From contig NC_134529.1 of assembly GCF_027942865.1 (NCBI RefSeq), forward strand, positions 20,252,467-20,316,466: a stretch of 64,000 nt of DNA. The letters run 5' to 3'. Below the pieces are notes generated by a model that had not been told where the DNA came from, made no database searches, and saw nothing but the letters and a program-made list of their open reading frames with translations. The DNA is from Odontesthes bonariensis. Taxonomy: Eukaryota > Chordata > Actinopteri > Atheriniformes > Atherinopsidae. This document shows, piece after piece, positions 1 through 12,239 of the stretch. Each line of letters opens with the position of its first letter. Positions within the stretch are counted from its first letter, which is position 1. The position numbers were made by a program, and so were the translations under genes.

Positions 1-99
1 TTGTCAGAAAGACGTCGTTGGTGTAGACACTTGTCACTCAAACATGTCTGACCAATGGGGAAGCACCCGCCCACTGCGGTACGTTTGTGTCAAAATGAT

Positions 100-800
100 T
101 AAAAAAAAAAACGACTTCAAAACTTTTTTCACTTCATTCAAAAAAAAAGAAAGTTCAATCAAAAAAAAAAAACACTTCAAATGATTTTTTTTTTTTTGCA
201 TTTAAACAGTTTTTTCTTTGATTGAAAATATTTTTTTTTGATTGAAAATGTTTTTTTTTTGATTGAAGCAACTTTTTTGGGATTGAATAATTAAGACACA
301 AATGTCCTACCCATAACATGGTCCAAACACAAAAAAGATTACTTCAATCAAAGAAAACATTTTCAATCAAAAAAAAAGTGTTCAAGTGCAATTTTTCGAG
401 TCTCAAATATTTTTTTGCATTCAAAAACATTTTTTCTATGATTGAAAAGGTTTATTTTTTGATTGAAGTGATTTTTTTATTGAAAATATTTTTTGTTTGT
501 TTGAAGCAACTTCTTTTTTGATTGAATTATAAAGACACAAATGTCCTACCCATAATATGGCCCAAACACAAAACAACAATACTTCAATCAAAAAAGTTGC
601 TTCAAACAAAAAAACCTTCACTTCTATCAAAAAAAACATTTTCAAGCAAAAAAAAATAGTGTTCAAATGCATTTTTTTGAGTCTCAAATATATTTTTGCA
701 TTCAAACACTTTTTTTCTTTGATTGAAACGGGTTTTTTTGATTGAAAATATATTTTTTGATTGAAGCAACCTTTTTTTTGATTGAATAATAAAGAAACAA
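100..800. repeat. AT-rich tandem array with internal dyads
   Basis: About three imperfect copies of a 240-260 bp unit. A marker block (aagacacaaatgtcctaccc) recurs near 293 and 532, and a degraded version (aaagaaacaaatc) near 791. Each unit is built from short elements of the form cttcaatcaaaaa and its complement tttttgattgaag, so every unit can fold back on itself. The first, partial copy begins near 100. No coding signal is visible; the short ORFs here are A/T-run artefacts. It is best read as a local satellite or minisatellite. Confidence 0.75.
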
Positions 801-1039
801 ATCTACCTCCATACATAACAATGTTCTGTTTCACAGTCTGTAAAAAATTTTTGGACACTTCCATTAATGATTCTTCGTTTTTTTTTTTTTTTCAGAAGCC
901 CTTTTGTTATTTTCTTCTCATCAAAATGTTTGAGCTTCTGGTTTGGCATGTCGGCGCTTTCGCACCGAGCTTACAGCCTGACGTAAGTTCCGTTTACACT
1001 GCTTCAGAACAATTACAAAAAACACAGCCCTTAGACTCA

Positions 1040-1745
1040 GTGGGATGACAACTGCATGCAAATAAAAGAGACTTCTCCCAGAAAGAGTTGCTCGTGCTCA
1101 ACAAGCTGGTAAAAGCAACAAAAATATCTCTAAAGAATTTGGAATCCACAGTCAGACAGACTGCACAGTGGGAGGTAATTCAAGATCACTGTCACCCTCT
1201 CCATTGTGGTCGACCAAACAAAGACTATTCCCAGAGCAAGGTCTGCAACAGTACGTTAGCTTCACAAAGGAACCCTGGGTAGCTTCTAAGCAACTACCGG
1301 CACTTCTAAAATTGGTAAATCTTAATGTTTTTTTGAGTCTATCTTAAGGAGAGTGTTAAACAACAAGGCTATTACACAGCAGGAGGAAAGCCATTAATCT
1401 TCTGAAAAGAAAATTCCCTGTCAGCTGTTTACCAAAGATCCAGTTGACACAGCAGTGGAACGTTGGTCGAAAGGTTAAATGGACAAATGAGACCAAACAA
1501 GAACTTTTAGGTCTGAATGTGAAGTGTTGTATGTTGAGAAGTTAACTCCCTGCATCTCAGCAAAAAGAACCTGATGCCACCTGTGAAACAGGGTGGTGGT
1601 GGTTTGATGGTTTGGGCCTATTCAAGTGGCATCTGTACCAGGACAGCTGGACATCGCTGGACGACAAATTAACTTTGAATCTGTCCAAACTGAATATCCA
1701 TAGAAAGCGCATGGGGCCACGCAACAAGATCTATTAATTACTCTA
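1040..1745 (+). pseudogene. Decayed Tc1-like transposase
   Basis: Translating across frames gives short pieces of a Tc1/mariner-family transposase. Near 1,120-1,160 there is an N-terminal helix-turn-helix stretch reading NISKEFGIHSQT. Near 1,205 a GRPNK segment sits where the family has its GRP(T/R)K AT-hook-like motif. Near 1,570-1,620 is a segment resembling the VKHGGGS...W block of the catalytic core, here PVKQGGGGLMVW. No frame stays open over the whole length, and several indels and stops separate the pieces. The copy is therefore dead. I could not define its terminal inverted repeats. Confidence 0.6.
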
Positions 1746-1979
1746 TTAACTTTAAATAGAAGCACTGTGAAGGGGCCTGAAATAGCTACATCCCAGACTA
1801 CTTAAAGTTCTTTAATCTTTACAGGCTTATGTACAAGACTGATGAACAGTTAATGAACACATTTAAGAGCCATTATTGTTGCATAAGAACGCTGAAAACT
1901 TTTCTCACTCACAGATATGTAATGTTGGATCATTTTTTTGGAGATATGCTTGACAAGTATGAGTTTGTCTAATTTAATT

Positions 1980-1980
1980 G

Positions 1981-2051
<71 letters not shown>
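1980..2051. repeat. (GATA)n microsatellite
   Basis: About 18 uninterrupted copies of the tetranucleotide GATA. Such tracts are common and highly length-variable in fish genomes. Confidence 0.97.
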
Positions 2052-2325
2052 ATCTGTTTCACCATACAACCGCAGTATCGTGTCTTTTCTGTGAGGTGTT
2101 ATGTCTGCCGGGTGCAGCGCAATTCCCAGCCCGTGGATACGCTGGAGTATTTACCAATATTGAAATAGCTTGGGATGAAGTGAGTATTAAATCAGGAATG
2201 TGCTTGTGGCAGATCTCCACCCCTGATAATATAGGGTGTTTTTTTCCCCAAGTGGTTTTGCCCACTTGTTTTTCTCTGGGTTTTTTTTCTCTCCCTTTGC
2301 AATGCTCTTTCACTCTTCCAGTAAA

Positions 2326-2327
<2 letters not shown>

Positions 2328-2363
<36 letters not shown>
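2328..2363. repeat. (GT)n microsatellite
   Basis: About 17 uninterrupted GT dinucleotides in otherwise unremarkable T-rich sequence. Confidence 0.95.
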
Positions 2364-2364
<1 letters not shown>

Positions 2365-2479
2365 CTAGAGGGCTTGTTTTTATTCCGGTTGCTGTCTGTG
2401 TTTGTCGTTATACTATCTTTACAACCCTTGGGTTGTGAGTTGGAATGTAAAGTCACACATGTCCAAAAAACACAATAAA

Positions 2480-3719
2480 GCCCGCTGGTTAGACTTCCTA
2501 TGCGCAGCCTCTTGGCTATGCAGTATCCATTTATCTTGCTTATTCACATAGTTTCTATAAAAATGGCTAACCTCTGTGGCCCTGTTGTGGTAAATAGTGA
2601 CAGTTTTCCTGTCTTACTGTAAACACATTTCAGTAGTTGATGTCTTTTGATAATAATGTAAATAACATTTATAAAGTGGTCTTTATCTAATAAAGTTGTG
2701 AAGGGATGAATTGGTTAATTGATCCTGCTGTAACAGATGTCATTCTTTAAGATCATTTTTTAAAATAGGAAAGAGAAGCTGTTTTCTCTGGGTTGGCAGA
2801 AAAAAAGTTCTATAGGCCTGAGAAATTAAACATTTAAACTGAACAGGCAATGCATGTGTTTCCCTTATTATTGTTACTCTACTTCATTCACACGAGGCGC
2901 TTCATTCATTTAATACTTTGCCACAACATTCAGTAGTCAAAATGATACCCTACTCTTTTGTCTGCCTCAATGTGCAATTTACACAGCTTGGTGATTTGGT
3001 CAGGAAGAGACCACACGATGAAGGGCGATATACCACAGAGCAAGTGGCAAAAGGACAGGAAATATGCAATGAAATGTGCAATGAAGTGTATGAGGTCACC
3101 CACACTCTGCAACCAAAAATCAAGAGACTCACAGCCTTAGAATTAAAGATAATAATTTCTCTGACCTACAACATTTATGCTGCCACCACTGAAAAACTTG
3201 TGCAAGTCCAGTTTTTTCTTTTTCTTTTTGCGCAAGCCTGTGCATACATTCATTTAGGCTGAGTGTAGAGAGACCACATGAGAGGAAAACACAAACAGAA
3301 GCCAATTAGAGAACGAAGAGGGGGGGAAAAAATGACAAGAAAATAAATGTCATGAAACAGCTGCGGTCAGTGCTTGTGTGACACTTAACAGGCTTTCATG
3401 AAAGAGGGAAGAGAAGGAACTCTTTATATATCATGACAAGAACAAGAGGATGTGGACATTCTTTCTTTTGTTGCCTTTCTTTTTTTTTTCTTTGATTTCT
3501 GACACTTAAAAGGATCAGAGTGTCTTTGTTCTCAGGGTAGCGTGGTAAACTGTAGTTGGTTGTAATTTAGCGGGAGGGGGGGGGGCGTTAGAGGGTGATT
3601 CACAGAGCTGATACAGAGAATCAGACGGCACCTACACGCTCATTCATGTCCACTGTATAGAAGTGTCTCTTTGTGTGTATATATCATTATATGATATTAC
3701 ATATTATAGTGATGTGGCT
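2480..3719. other. Non-coding, nothing recognised
   Basis: AT-rich intergenic sequence. A short G-run lies near 3,575. The longest open frame (2,918-3,262, plus) has no recognisable domain and no codon bias that I can see. Confidence 0.6.
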
Positions 3720-4960
3720 ATTTGGATATATGTTTGTTGGTCCAACAATTTAGTCCACACTGAAACATCTCATGAGCTATCAGATGGATTGTTCTTGAAA
3801 TTTAGATGAAACATTCATACATCCATTGTTCTCAGAAAAGGAATTATTATATCTCTTTTTGCAAAGGCAGTTTTTTTTTATATATAACATTAATATCATA
3901 TAATTTAGTATTACAATATATTGTCTGTGAATTGATCCAGATGAGCATAGTCCCAAATAATCAGTCCCTAGTTGCCAGCTCAGGATGCTGACTGGTGCTA
4001 AGTTTTCTATTGGGGCCAGAAATGGATAGCTTGGATTATCACGTGACTGTAAGTCTCACAAGAACCCAAGTCCTTGACAAGTTCAAGATGACTTTGGTAT
4101 TTCCTTTAGTGCCCTCAGAAATGTTCATTCTGAATTCAATATTGATACAGATACTACAATAGATGGTGATATTTTTCATCTCTCACATTATAATACCTTC
4201 ACAAAAAACTGTCACTCTGTCAACCTTTATTGTAGTAGCTCCATCTTGCCAAACTTTTCGTTCATCCAACACTTTTGTTTACGAGAGAATATCTGCTAAA
4301 CTAGTGACTATCCCACCAGCCACAGCTACACTTAGTGTTAAGTGATAATTACCAAATGTTAACATACTAAAGTTCAAAACAAAGTTGAATAATATTGTGA
4401 AAAATTAAACAACCAAAAAGTTAGCATTATCACATTAGTTTATTAGCATTAGCTTAACTATACTAAGCTGCTAAAGCAGCTGAAGAGATTTAAGCCCAAT
4501 GCAGTCTTTATGTTTGCTAGCCTATACTTGCTTTATTGTGTGTAGGCTATAGGTTTGTTCACTTTGTCAATGGCTACTTTAGCTATTGTACACGTGTGCA
4601 TTTTACATACTTTGCACCCTCAGTGGTTTGTGGGTTGACAAAGTAAAGTAACACAAGAGCAATGACTATTAACCAACTTTTAACCAGAAGGAGGAGTATA
4701 CATTAGCTATAATAATGTTAATGGTAGTGCTAACAAGCTAGCTAACAGCAGCAGATATCTGGCATTGATATTGTGTTGCACCGTTGTTTGGTGGTTATGC
4801 GTGTTAACCTAACATTTTTAATGTAAGAGAAAGTAGTGTTTGATGGGTAGTTAGGGGTTAAAGAAATAATGTTCACAAAATTGCTGCAAGTTCTCCATTC
4901 AAACGTTGCAATCCTCATCAGTAGGCTACACTTACATGAGGTAGTGAACTTCATGTAAGT
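3720..4960. repeat. Diverged teleost interspersed repeat
   Basis: The text resembles a very common fish repeat as I remember it. Shared phrases concern 'atgagctatcagatggattgttcttgaaatttagatg' (3,771 on), 'gccaaacttttcgttcatccaacacttttg' (4,248 on) and a later stretch rich in 'ttagcattagc/gctaac' words (4,420-4,750). It has no open coding frame. The family name and orientation are uncertain, and the boundaries are approximate. Confidence 0.4.
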
Positions 4961-7900
4961 GTACTGGTGGAAATGTCACAGTGTTAGTCTTAATCATGTT
5001 TTGTGTATAGGATATGTTTCAGTGTGTCCAATATCACTGTTAAACTCAGATGAACTGAAGTGTGCGTGATTTCTAGTCTCACCCACATAGAGCAAATGGT
5101 CAGCAGAAAGATGGTTACAGTGTGTAAACCCCAGCTGATGTCAGGTTTCAAAGGCTAAATACACTCCAAGTTCAATCACTCAGACTCTTACTCTGTCAGA
5201 ACCCATAAACAGTGGCTTCACAATTACCAACAATTACTGAGTAAACTTCCATCTACTGTTACCAAATGATTTTTTGTGTGTTTTAAGGGGCCTTATAAAT
5301 GAATCTGTGTAAAGAGCTGTTTGTTTTTTCATTGGGTCCACAATCTTCTAATCCTAGATCACTTCAAAGTATTTACAGGAACAAGCCATAACAGGATCAG
5401 CCTCTGAACAAGGCAGGAGATCAAAGGGAGGGGCTCCTGCCGACATAAATATGGAAATAATATGACTCAGTGGGAACATGGGGTGTAACAGAGACTAGTA
5501 TGGCATACAAGAGAGACTGACTGGGAGACACACAAGAAAAAGAGAGAATGTGTTGTCTTCGTGTTGCTATTTGTTTGTAACACAATGATTTAATTTTAGG
5601 AGTTTTTATTTTACTCCTCAGGAACAATTTGTAGCATAGTTTGTGGATTTTTTTTTTTTAATCCAAGCATAGCATTGTGGGGGATTCAATCTGGCAGGCT
5701 TATGATTTATTGCACTTCGTATAAAAATACTAAAAATAACAAATAACAAAGGCATGTTGGTGGATGCTAGCTGATTTATTTGTATGCATGCAACCAGGAT
5801 GCATTGGCAAACAGCACTCCTTTTTTTTTCCATATTAAGGTACACAGTAGCGCACAGCCCGTGGTGTTCTGCTAACAAAACATGGCACATGACCCATGCT
5901 AATTTTTATAACCAATGAAAACCACCAAGGAAAGGCTCACTCCAGCAGAATTCTGCTTTTTTGGAAACAATTATAAACTCACAATGTAAACAGAGTGTGT
6001 TTTCACTCTATCAGTGGAGTTTTAAACCAAATACCAACAAGATTTTGACGAATATTTTTAACACAAACACAGTGGCACTGGATAATGCATTTTGTACGGC
6101 AGAGATTTAATACATATAAACTGTTGTCTGGATGAGGGATGATTTATATAAAACTTTGTCAACAGAATTTTCTGACTGCTGGAAACAAGTGAGTGAGAAG
6201 CTTGCTGATGTATTGTTTACAAATCGGGTCTGCAATTGGCACAATGTGTTAAAGTACAAGTTGAACCAAATTTATGACAATAGTACAAGCAACCCTGCTG
6301 TCACAATGATAACAAAATCAGATTTTTGTCCAGTTCCGTGCCATTAATTAAAAACAGATTTTTCTACAATGTTTTTTCAAATGCTGACTTTTTCTGAGTC
6401 CAAATTGTGCAGAGGATGCAACTCATTCACAGGGCTGTTAGTTTCCGCTTGTAGTGGTGTTGATTTTGGGATGCAGAAAGCCTATTTGCATATTTTTCTT
6501 CATGTACTGCATACATTAGAGGCAGTCAAATTTCTCAGTGCATTTCAATTTGCAAACCATTGGAGAATATTCAAACTCAAAGCACTAAAACCCTCATAGT
6601 TTTTCTCAGTATTCTTAATGTAATCTAATCTAGGCTGCCTACTATGGCTCCTGTTTCACAGTTTACCACACTGCTGCTACAGTGCTTTCCGCTGCACTCA
6701 CATTACTGCCATCCTGCAGCTTGAATCCATGCACTGATGCCATGTGCTGTGTATCAGCTATACATGAGATGAGTGTCTCTTCCAAGTCATGAGGTTTTAA
6801 AGACTTAATATGCTGAAGGTAATAATTATCTGCTGGATAGCTGACTCCATTGCTAGGTAAGGATTCAACAGAAACATAAGTCAGCAATGGAGAACTTTAA
6901 ACACTAAAACTACCCTGGAAAGTTGGAAAATGAAGCTGGTTTTAAGCCATCAAACTAATGCTTTCCCTTTCATTTGAGGGAAATAACGGCAGCTTGATTT
7001 TTGAGGTGAATGATATCGGGTTTCCCTTTCATCACATGTCAAGGCCATGCCCAAACAACACAAAATTAAAAGGAATTTCTGTGAGGCATCTGTAAAGGAA
7101 AACAGCAAAAATAGACTATTTGATCATATGTTTAGATTTCTTTAATAAGTTTATTTCTATTCAAATTTGAATCAAAACCAGATTGCTAGAGTAAACATGC
7201 ATTCTTAATCTCACTCTGAGCACAGCACCAGAAACATTAAATGAAGACTGTAAATTTTGCTTGACTAAAACTAATGGTAGATGTGATCAAAAATCAAAGT
7301 GGCTGCTACAGCCCTGCTGATTATATTTAGTGATGTCATCCTGGCAACATGTGGTCGAGACAAACATATCAGCTGCAGAAAAACAACCGCAAAGGTGGTT
7401 ATGATTCATTTATCAGGTGTTTATACAGTATCCAGAGTTGAGTAACATCAGTTATAAAAGTTACCTCTTGTTTCTACTGGATGTGTTTGCAATGCATTTA
7501 CTTAGACAAATCCCCAAAAAACTAAACCAAAATGCAGAAGGAATGTGTGAAAAATTTAGCGCACCCTTTCAGCTTCCATTGAAATTTAGAGGGTAAGTAG
7601 CTGCCAGCGGTGGCTAGTCAAATACACTTGATTAACTTGACCATCAGAAAGCGTGAGCACTTCTATAAAAGCAGAGGTTTTGGCAGTTAGCTGACAAAGA
7701 GAGGGCTAAGATCGAAGTCAGTATTGACGGGGCTTTCCCTGAGATGCAGATTGTTTTAGTTTGATGATAAGATGATAATGCTCTAATGTGACATCAAGTG
7801 GTTCTGAATGTTGCTTATTACACCATGAATGTATTTGTGACTCTCTGTAAAAAGTATCAACAAAATTCTATAAAAACATCATGTTTACAGCACAGATTGG

Positions 7901-9560
7901 TTGCTGGCTTTCTGTTCACATTGTGAGTTGTGTGGTTTTGAGCACTTTGGCAGTTGTTTCTGTGTTTATATTTTTTTTATTTTTTTATGTCTGTGTACAG
8001 ATTTTGTCAAAATAATGCAACTTGAAGGCTGAGTTAAAAAAAAACAAAACAATGGTCTGAGAACCTACTGGTTACTATCTATTGATTTCAGCAGTAATTC
8101 AATTTTATTTAACACAATACTTCAGTCTTTGGTTAAATTTGTGGATGTTGCCCATTAGGTTAAACTGCAGACCAGCTGTGCATGAACAGTTCGGCATGTA
8201 AGAAATAGTCACCGCTCATAAAGAACCGTTTCCTTGTGTTAAATGAAGATGACATCTATTCTTTCTTCAAAATTGACATGATAAGTATAATTTCCTACTT
8301 GCCGTGTGCTCAGCCTTATGTGCACAGAGCTGTGAATGATGTGAAAGGTGTGTTTGCTGTTTGTGTGTGTTCATGTGTGGGCACAAGGCAAGAATTTAAA
8401 GAGTCCCTTGGATGAATATGTAGAGCAGATGTAACAGTTGAGCTCAAAGGCTTACGCCTGGAGCCCATTTGACACTGAAGGAAATGTCCTCGCTGACAGA
8501 GAGAAAAGCGTCTGTGGGGTCACCGGGTTGATTTAATAGCCAGGATCTTCAAAACGATATAAACTTATACAGAAAATTAAATGCTTGACCCCTACAAAGG
8601 GGTGTTTCTGTTTAACAATATAATAGAGGCTCTTGCCCTAAGTCTGGGAGTACACTTTTACGACTTCCCAATTTAATTTCTGCTTCTAACATAAAGGCAT
8701 TTGTAATATAATAAATGCCAGCAACTTCTAGGGGGGAAAATCTATAACTCACTCCAGTTGGGTAATTTATTCCATTTGTTTAGTCACAAAGGGCTTTGGT
8801 CCGGATCAGAGACAACTGAGTTTCGAAAGCAAGCAGACTGGCCGGTGATCAGTCAGTTCCTCCAGAGCAGAAACAAGGACGTCTCTCTGTAGTCTCAACA
8901 ACGCCTCCGAACTCACGGGCCATTTCTGCATCATAAGGAAACTCTATGTCAGCGTTTCATCTCAGGACTCACATGCTCTCGCACAGATTGCTCCCATTCT
9001 CGTGGGTTGTTCACTCTCAAAGTACAAAAATACACAAACATGCCCATAAACAAGCAGAAAGAAAAAAAACACAGACTACGAGTCTGTGAAACGAGACACA
9101 ACATAATAGAAAGCAGCGACAAATAAGTGTTTGATTTAGCAGCTGCCCTGGATTCAGACACTGTAACAGGAAACTAGTTGTTTGAAGTGTTAGCTTCTCC
9201 TGAAGGTTGGAGAAGCTGATTTGTGACCAGAAAGTTGGTGACAGGCTGGAATAGCTGTCGAGTTGCCTTCTACCTGGTATTCGACCCTCATGGACTCCAG
9301 CAGAGCAGCTTTGTGGCCAGCGCTTGATTGCTTTGGATATTTTTGCAGCAACCAGGTGTGAATGTGTGTAACTGTGAAAATGAGAGGCAGGGTGCTCCTG
9401 AAAAGAGCAAATGTGCTGAGTGGACTTTTGTTTGAAAATTAACAACTTGACATCAGTGTTAATTCCGTGAATGACAACAATGATGGAAAAAAGGCAACGT
9501 TTTTTAAAAACTTCGTACAGACTGATAATAGACAGCCAAATGAACTAATTAACCGTAAAG
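4961..9560. other. Non-coding intergenic sequence
   Basis: AT-rich sequence with scattered T- and A-runs. No ORF here has a recognisable domain; the minus-strand frames at 6,663-6,887 and 9,017-9,445 look like chance. I see no tRNA-like boxes, no terminal inverted repeats and no convincing splice-bounded exons. Confidence 0.55.
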
Positions 9561-9574
9561 ATAATCTTTTTACT

Positions 9575-9695
9575 GGCGGCCTGTCCAGGGTGTACCCCGC
9601 CTCTCGCCCGATGACTGCTGGGATAGGCTCCAGCCCCCCCGCGACCCGACCGACGGATTCAGTGGGTATAGAAAATGAATGGATGGATGGATAGA
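9575..9695 (+). repeat. LINE/SINE 3'-tail repeat
   Basis: Contains the familiar fish phrase 'ggcctgtccagggtgtaccccgcctctcgcccgatgactgctgggataggctccagcccc', followed by a gaatggatggatgga tail. In teleosts this is the conserved 3' tail of an abundant non-LTR retrotransposon/SINE family ending in ATGG repeats. Only the 3' end is present, as expected for a 5'-truncated insertion on the plus strand. The clade (L2-like) is inferred from memory. Confidence 0.75.
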
Positions 9696-10108
9696 TAATC
9701 TTTTTAACCTTAATGTGACTGAACGTACTGCATACAAAATCACACTGATACAGCAGTAGTCCCCACTACTTTGCACAATCACTTCTATACTGGAGCTGCT
9801 TGTGCAAAAAGAGGCAGCTATTGAATGTCAGTCCTCTATGGCAGGGTTATATGTCCACACTGCGTTGGTGCTACAATCAGCGGCTTATGGCGTGTTCCCA
9901 CTATGCAGTCCAGTACAGGTCGGGTCGGAACGGTTCGCTTATTTCAGTGTTTCCCACTGCACGAAAAGAGGGATTTGTGTCACTGTGGACGGCAGTGAAC
10001 ATCCGCGAATTTGCCTAATTTTCGGACGCACCTGGGCGCTTGCAGGCAGACAAACTTTAAGTTTGTTGAGCGAGAAAATCGTCGGAAACGAACCCGACTC
10101 GCGGCGGG

Positions 10109-10159
10109 CTCTCACAGCGGGGTGCTAATGGCCCAGCGATTAGCACCCCGCTGTGAGAG
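10109..10159. repeat. Perfect 21-bp inverted repeat (hairpin)
   Basis: The left arm (10,109-10,129) is the exact reverse complement of the right arm (10,139-10,159), with a 9-base loop ggcccagcg. The arms are GC-rich and have no mismatch, unlike the diverged flanks. It lies inside the composite transposon, between the left end and the 3' end of the minus-strand gene. Confidence 0.95.
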
Positions 10160-10464
10160 TGCCTGGACCTCTCACTGGCCTCGCTGGTATTGGACGAAAA
10201 AGGCACGTGATTACATAAAAAAGCTCCTGTAAAGCTGACCGCCCATTGGCCAATAAGGTTAATATATGCATACTTTATATGGGCATATCACTCAGCAATT
10301 ATGATTAATAATTGTGATTATGATTACTAATATTCCTGGGATGTTTGTGTACTTCATATATTCACGTCATTCTTATAAGCTGCACTATGACTAGGCTAAT
10401 GCAGGCATGAATGACGTGAATCTATTGAGGAAATGAAAAAGGAAACTTTTTTTTTTAAAGCGCT

Positions 10465-10470
10465 TTTATT
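10465..10470 (-). terminator. Polyadenylation signal of minus-strand gene
   Basis: On the minus strand this reads AATAAA, and an A-run follows within about 10 bases (agcgctttaaaaaaaaaa). It lies about 180 bases past the inferred stop codon at 10,651. A 10+3+10 palindrome sits just upstream at 10,481-10,503 (acaatgtaca tag tgtacattgt). This fits the 3' end of the small spliced gene. Confidence 0.5.
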
Positions 10471-10650
10471 GCCACACCACACAATGTACATAGTGTACAT
10501 TGTAATAAGAACCATATTGATAATAAAGAATTGAAAACTATATACACACACACTGCTGTAGCCTACAATATACACAATAAGCCTAAACGCCGCCGTTTGG
10601 AATCCGCATTCTTCGCATTACTCCGGTCCCTGCAGGGTCTGCGGGAGTTG

Positions 10651-11887
10651 TCAGACGTCCTCATCCTGGATCAGAAGCTGGCTTCTGGGAGCTGTTGGAA
10701 TAACCAATAAATAATCAAAACATAGTCTATCCATGCACAGCATATTGACAACTTGTCCATAAAGTAACGAAAGTCATATTGACAGCGTATATGTTCTTAC
10801 TCTCTTTCACTCTTCTGTGGTGAGACTGTGAGTATTTCGGGTTGGCTTCAAGACGCGCCTGTAGCACAGCACACAGGTCCGTCACGCAGCTAAAAAAAAC
10901 AAACAAGAGGAATGAATAAAATGACCAGTGCTTAACAGTGTCAGTGCCAGAGCCGTGGTAAAAGTCAGCGCTGCTCACCCTCGATAGTGTCGCCGTCTCC
11001 CTCTCTGAAGTTCGGACTGTTTGACACCGCCTCCTTCAAGCGACTCGTTACATCCATATTGTGAGGTGACAGTAGCCTGTAAAAACAACAGGCCTATGGT
11101 TAATAAAAAAAAACCTGCATTGACGTAACGTAACATCGGGTCCAACTCAACTAGATATTGGGAGAACATTCACTTATTCTTACCCTTGACCTGGATTATA
11201 ATGCCACGGTGAGTTATGCAGGCGGCGAACTGCTTCCTATAAATTGAAAACACGAAATTCATTTTTTTAAATAAAGCAACTCACACTGGTTTTCACGTGA
11301 TGGACACAATTAAGTTGAGTTTAGCCTAAAGCCACAGTCAATAACCTACTCTTACCGCGATTTTCGGATTCTGTATCCGCCTTCTCTTGGGGGTGCGCTC
11401 TTCAACTTCTCTGGAATGTAACTCCAGTCCGTTCGACGGCCATCTTGCCTCCAACCTAGCGAATCTCTGGTCGATTCCCTCCAGAACCCTCTCCACGACA
11501 GTATCCACAGTGCTGGCCACCATACGAGACATTCCGGTCATAGCATTCAACAGGACTTTCATTTTATCTGCCTGTAAGCAAGTGAGTAAGTAAGTTTAAT
11601 ATACAGCACATTTAAAATCAGCGAGAACTGTCCCAAGTGCTGTACAGTGTCAACAAGACTAAAATTAAACAATCAAATGGTCATGTGCAAGTAGAAAAAA
11701 ACACACAAACCTGTAGATCCGCAGAGAGTTGCTGGGGAGTTGAAAGCAAGTCGTCTTCCAGCCATTGTATTCCGCAAACCAGGGCAGTTTTCACAGCACG
11801 GGACCTCAGCGATTTCTGTCTGCCTTGTTGCCGCCAGATCTGCTTCTTAAACTTTTTGTTTACACTGCACGACACAATGTTTCTCAT
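10651..11887 (-). pseudogene. Small spliced transposon-associated gene
   Basis: Six minus-strand exons can be laid out with consensus splice sites: 11,887-11,711; 11,571-11,356; 11,236-11,184; 11,076-10,979; 10,889-10,801; 10,691-10,651. The first four join without a phase break (0, 0, 2, 1). Exon 2 encodes a helical, coiled-coil-like stretch (GIDQRFARLEARW) followed by a basic TPKRRR segment. Exons 3 and 4 give AVRRLHNSPWHYNPGQG and LLSPHNMDVTSRLKEAVSN. Exon 5 looks coding (CVTDLCAVLQARLEANPKY), but joining exon 4 to it hits a stop almost at once because the phase is off. The copy is therefore broken, or the last splice differs. The style resembles accessory proteins of multi-gene fish DNA transposons. 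Function is not known to me; DNA binding is only a guess from the basic patch. Confidence 0.5.
11583..11690 (-). repeat. Retroelement tail in intron 1 of minus-strand gene
   Basis: On the minus strand this ends with a phrase like 'acagcacttggg...aaatgtgctgtatattaaacttactta'. This is a variant of the common fish LINE/SINE tail 'aaatgtgctatataaataaa'. It lies between exons 1 and 2 of the spliced minus-strand gene, so it may be an intronic insertion. Confidence 0.45.
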
Positions 11888-12041
11888 ACGTGATTGAACG
11901 AGAGCTTATGCGAGCCGTTAAGCTCCACCAATCATATGCGTATACGTCATTACACGGAATACTCGCGAGACAACCTCCCGTCCTTTTGCTATTTAATGTT
12001 GTATAGCCACAGCTGGCAATTTGCACTGTTTTGATACAAAA

Positions 12042-12119
12042 ATGGACTCTGCAAGGACAAAGAAAAGACCTCGGCGATATTGTGACCATTGTGACACCGA
12101 ATTAAGCCAAACACAATAA
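12042..12119 (+). pseudogene. Zinc-finger-like start of a transposase ORF
   Basis: A 25-codon ORF begins with ATG and contains the basic stretch TKKRPRRY followed by CDHCDTELSQTQ. The CxxC after a basic N-terminus resembles the first residues of large transposases in fish. A stop and then retroelement sequence interrupt it. It starts about 155 bases from the minus-strand gene and points the opposite way, suggesting a shared divergent promoter in the original element. The family assignment is weak. Confidence 0.35.
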
Positions 12120-12239
12120 AACACTGAGCGCACTACTGCACATTATGTATACAGGCCAGATTTCTATATTTTTATTTCTATATTTCTATTTTATTTAAGA
12201 AACCTTTTAGAATATTGCTGTTGCATGCTTATTTTATCT

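Noticed and set aside
436..864. Minus-strand 142-codon ORF in the AT-rich array
   Set aside because: Made of repeat-unit translation (lysine/phenylalanine runs); no independent coding signal.
6663..6887. Minus-strand 74-codon frame with fairly balanced composition
   Set aside because: No motif recognised, no splice or promoter context and no related sequence nearby.
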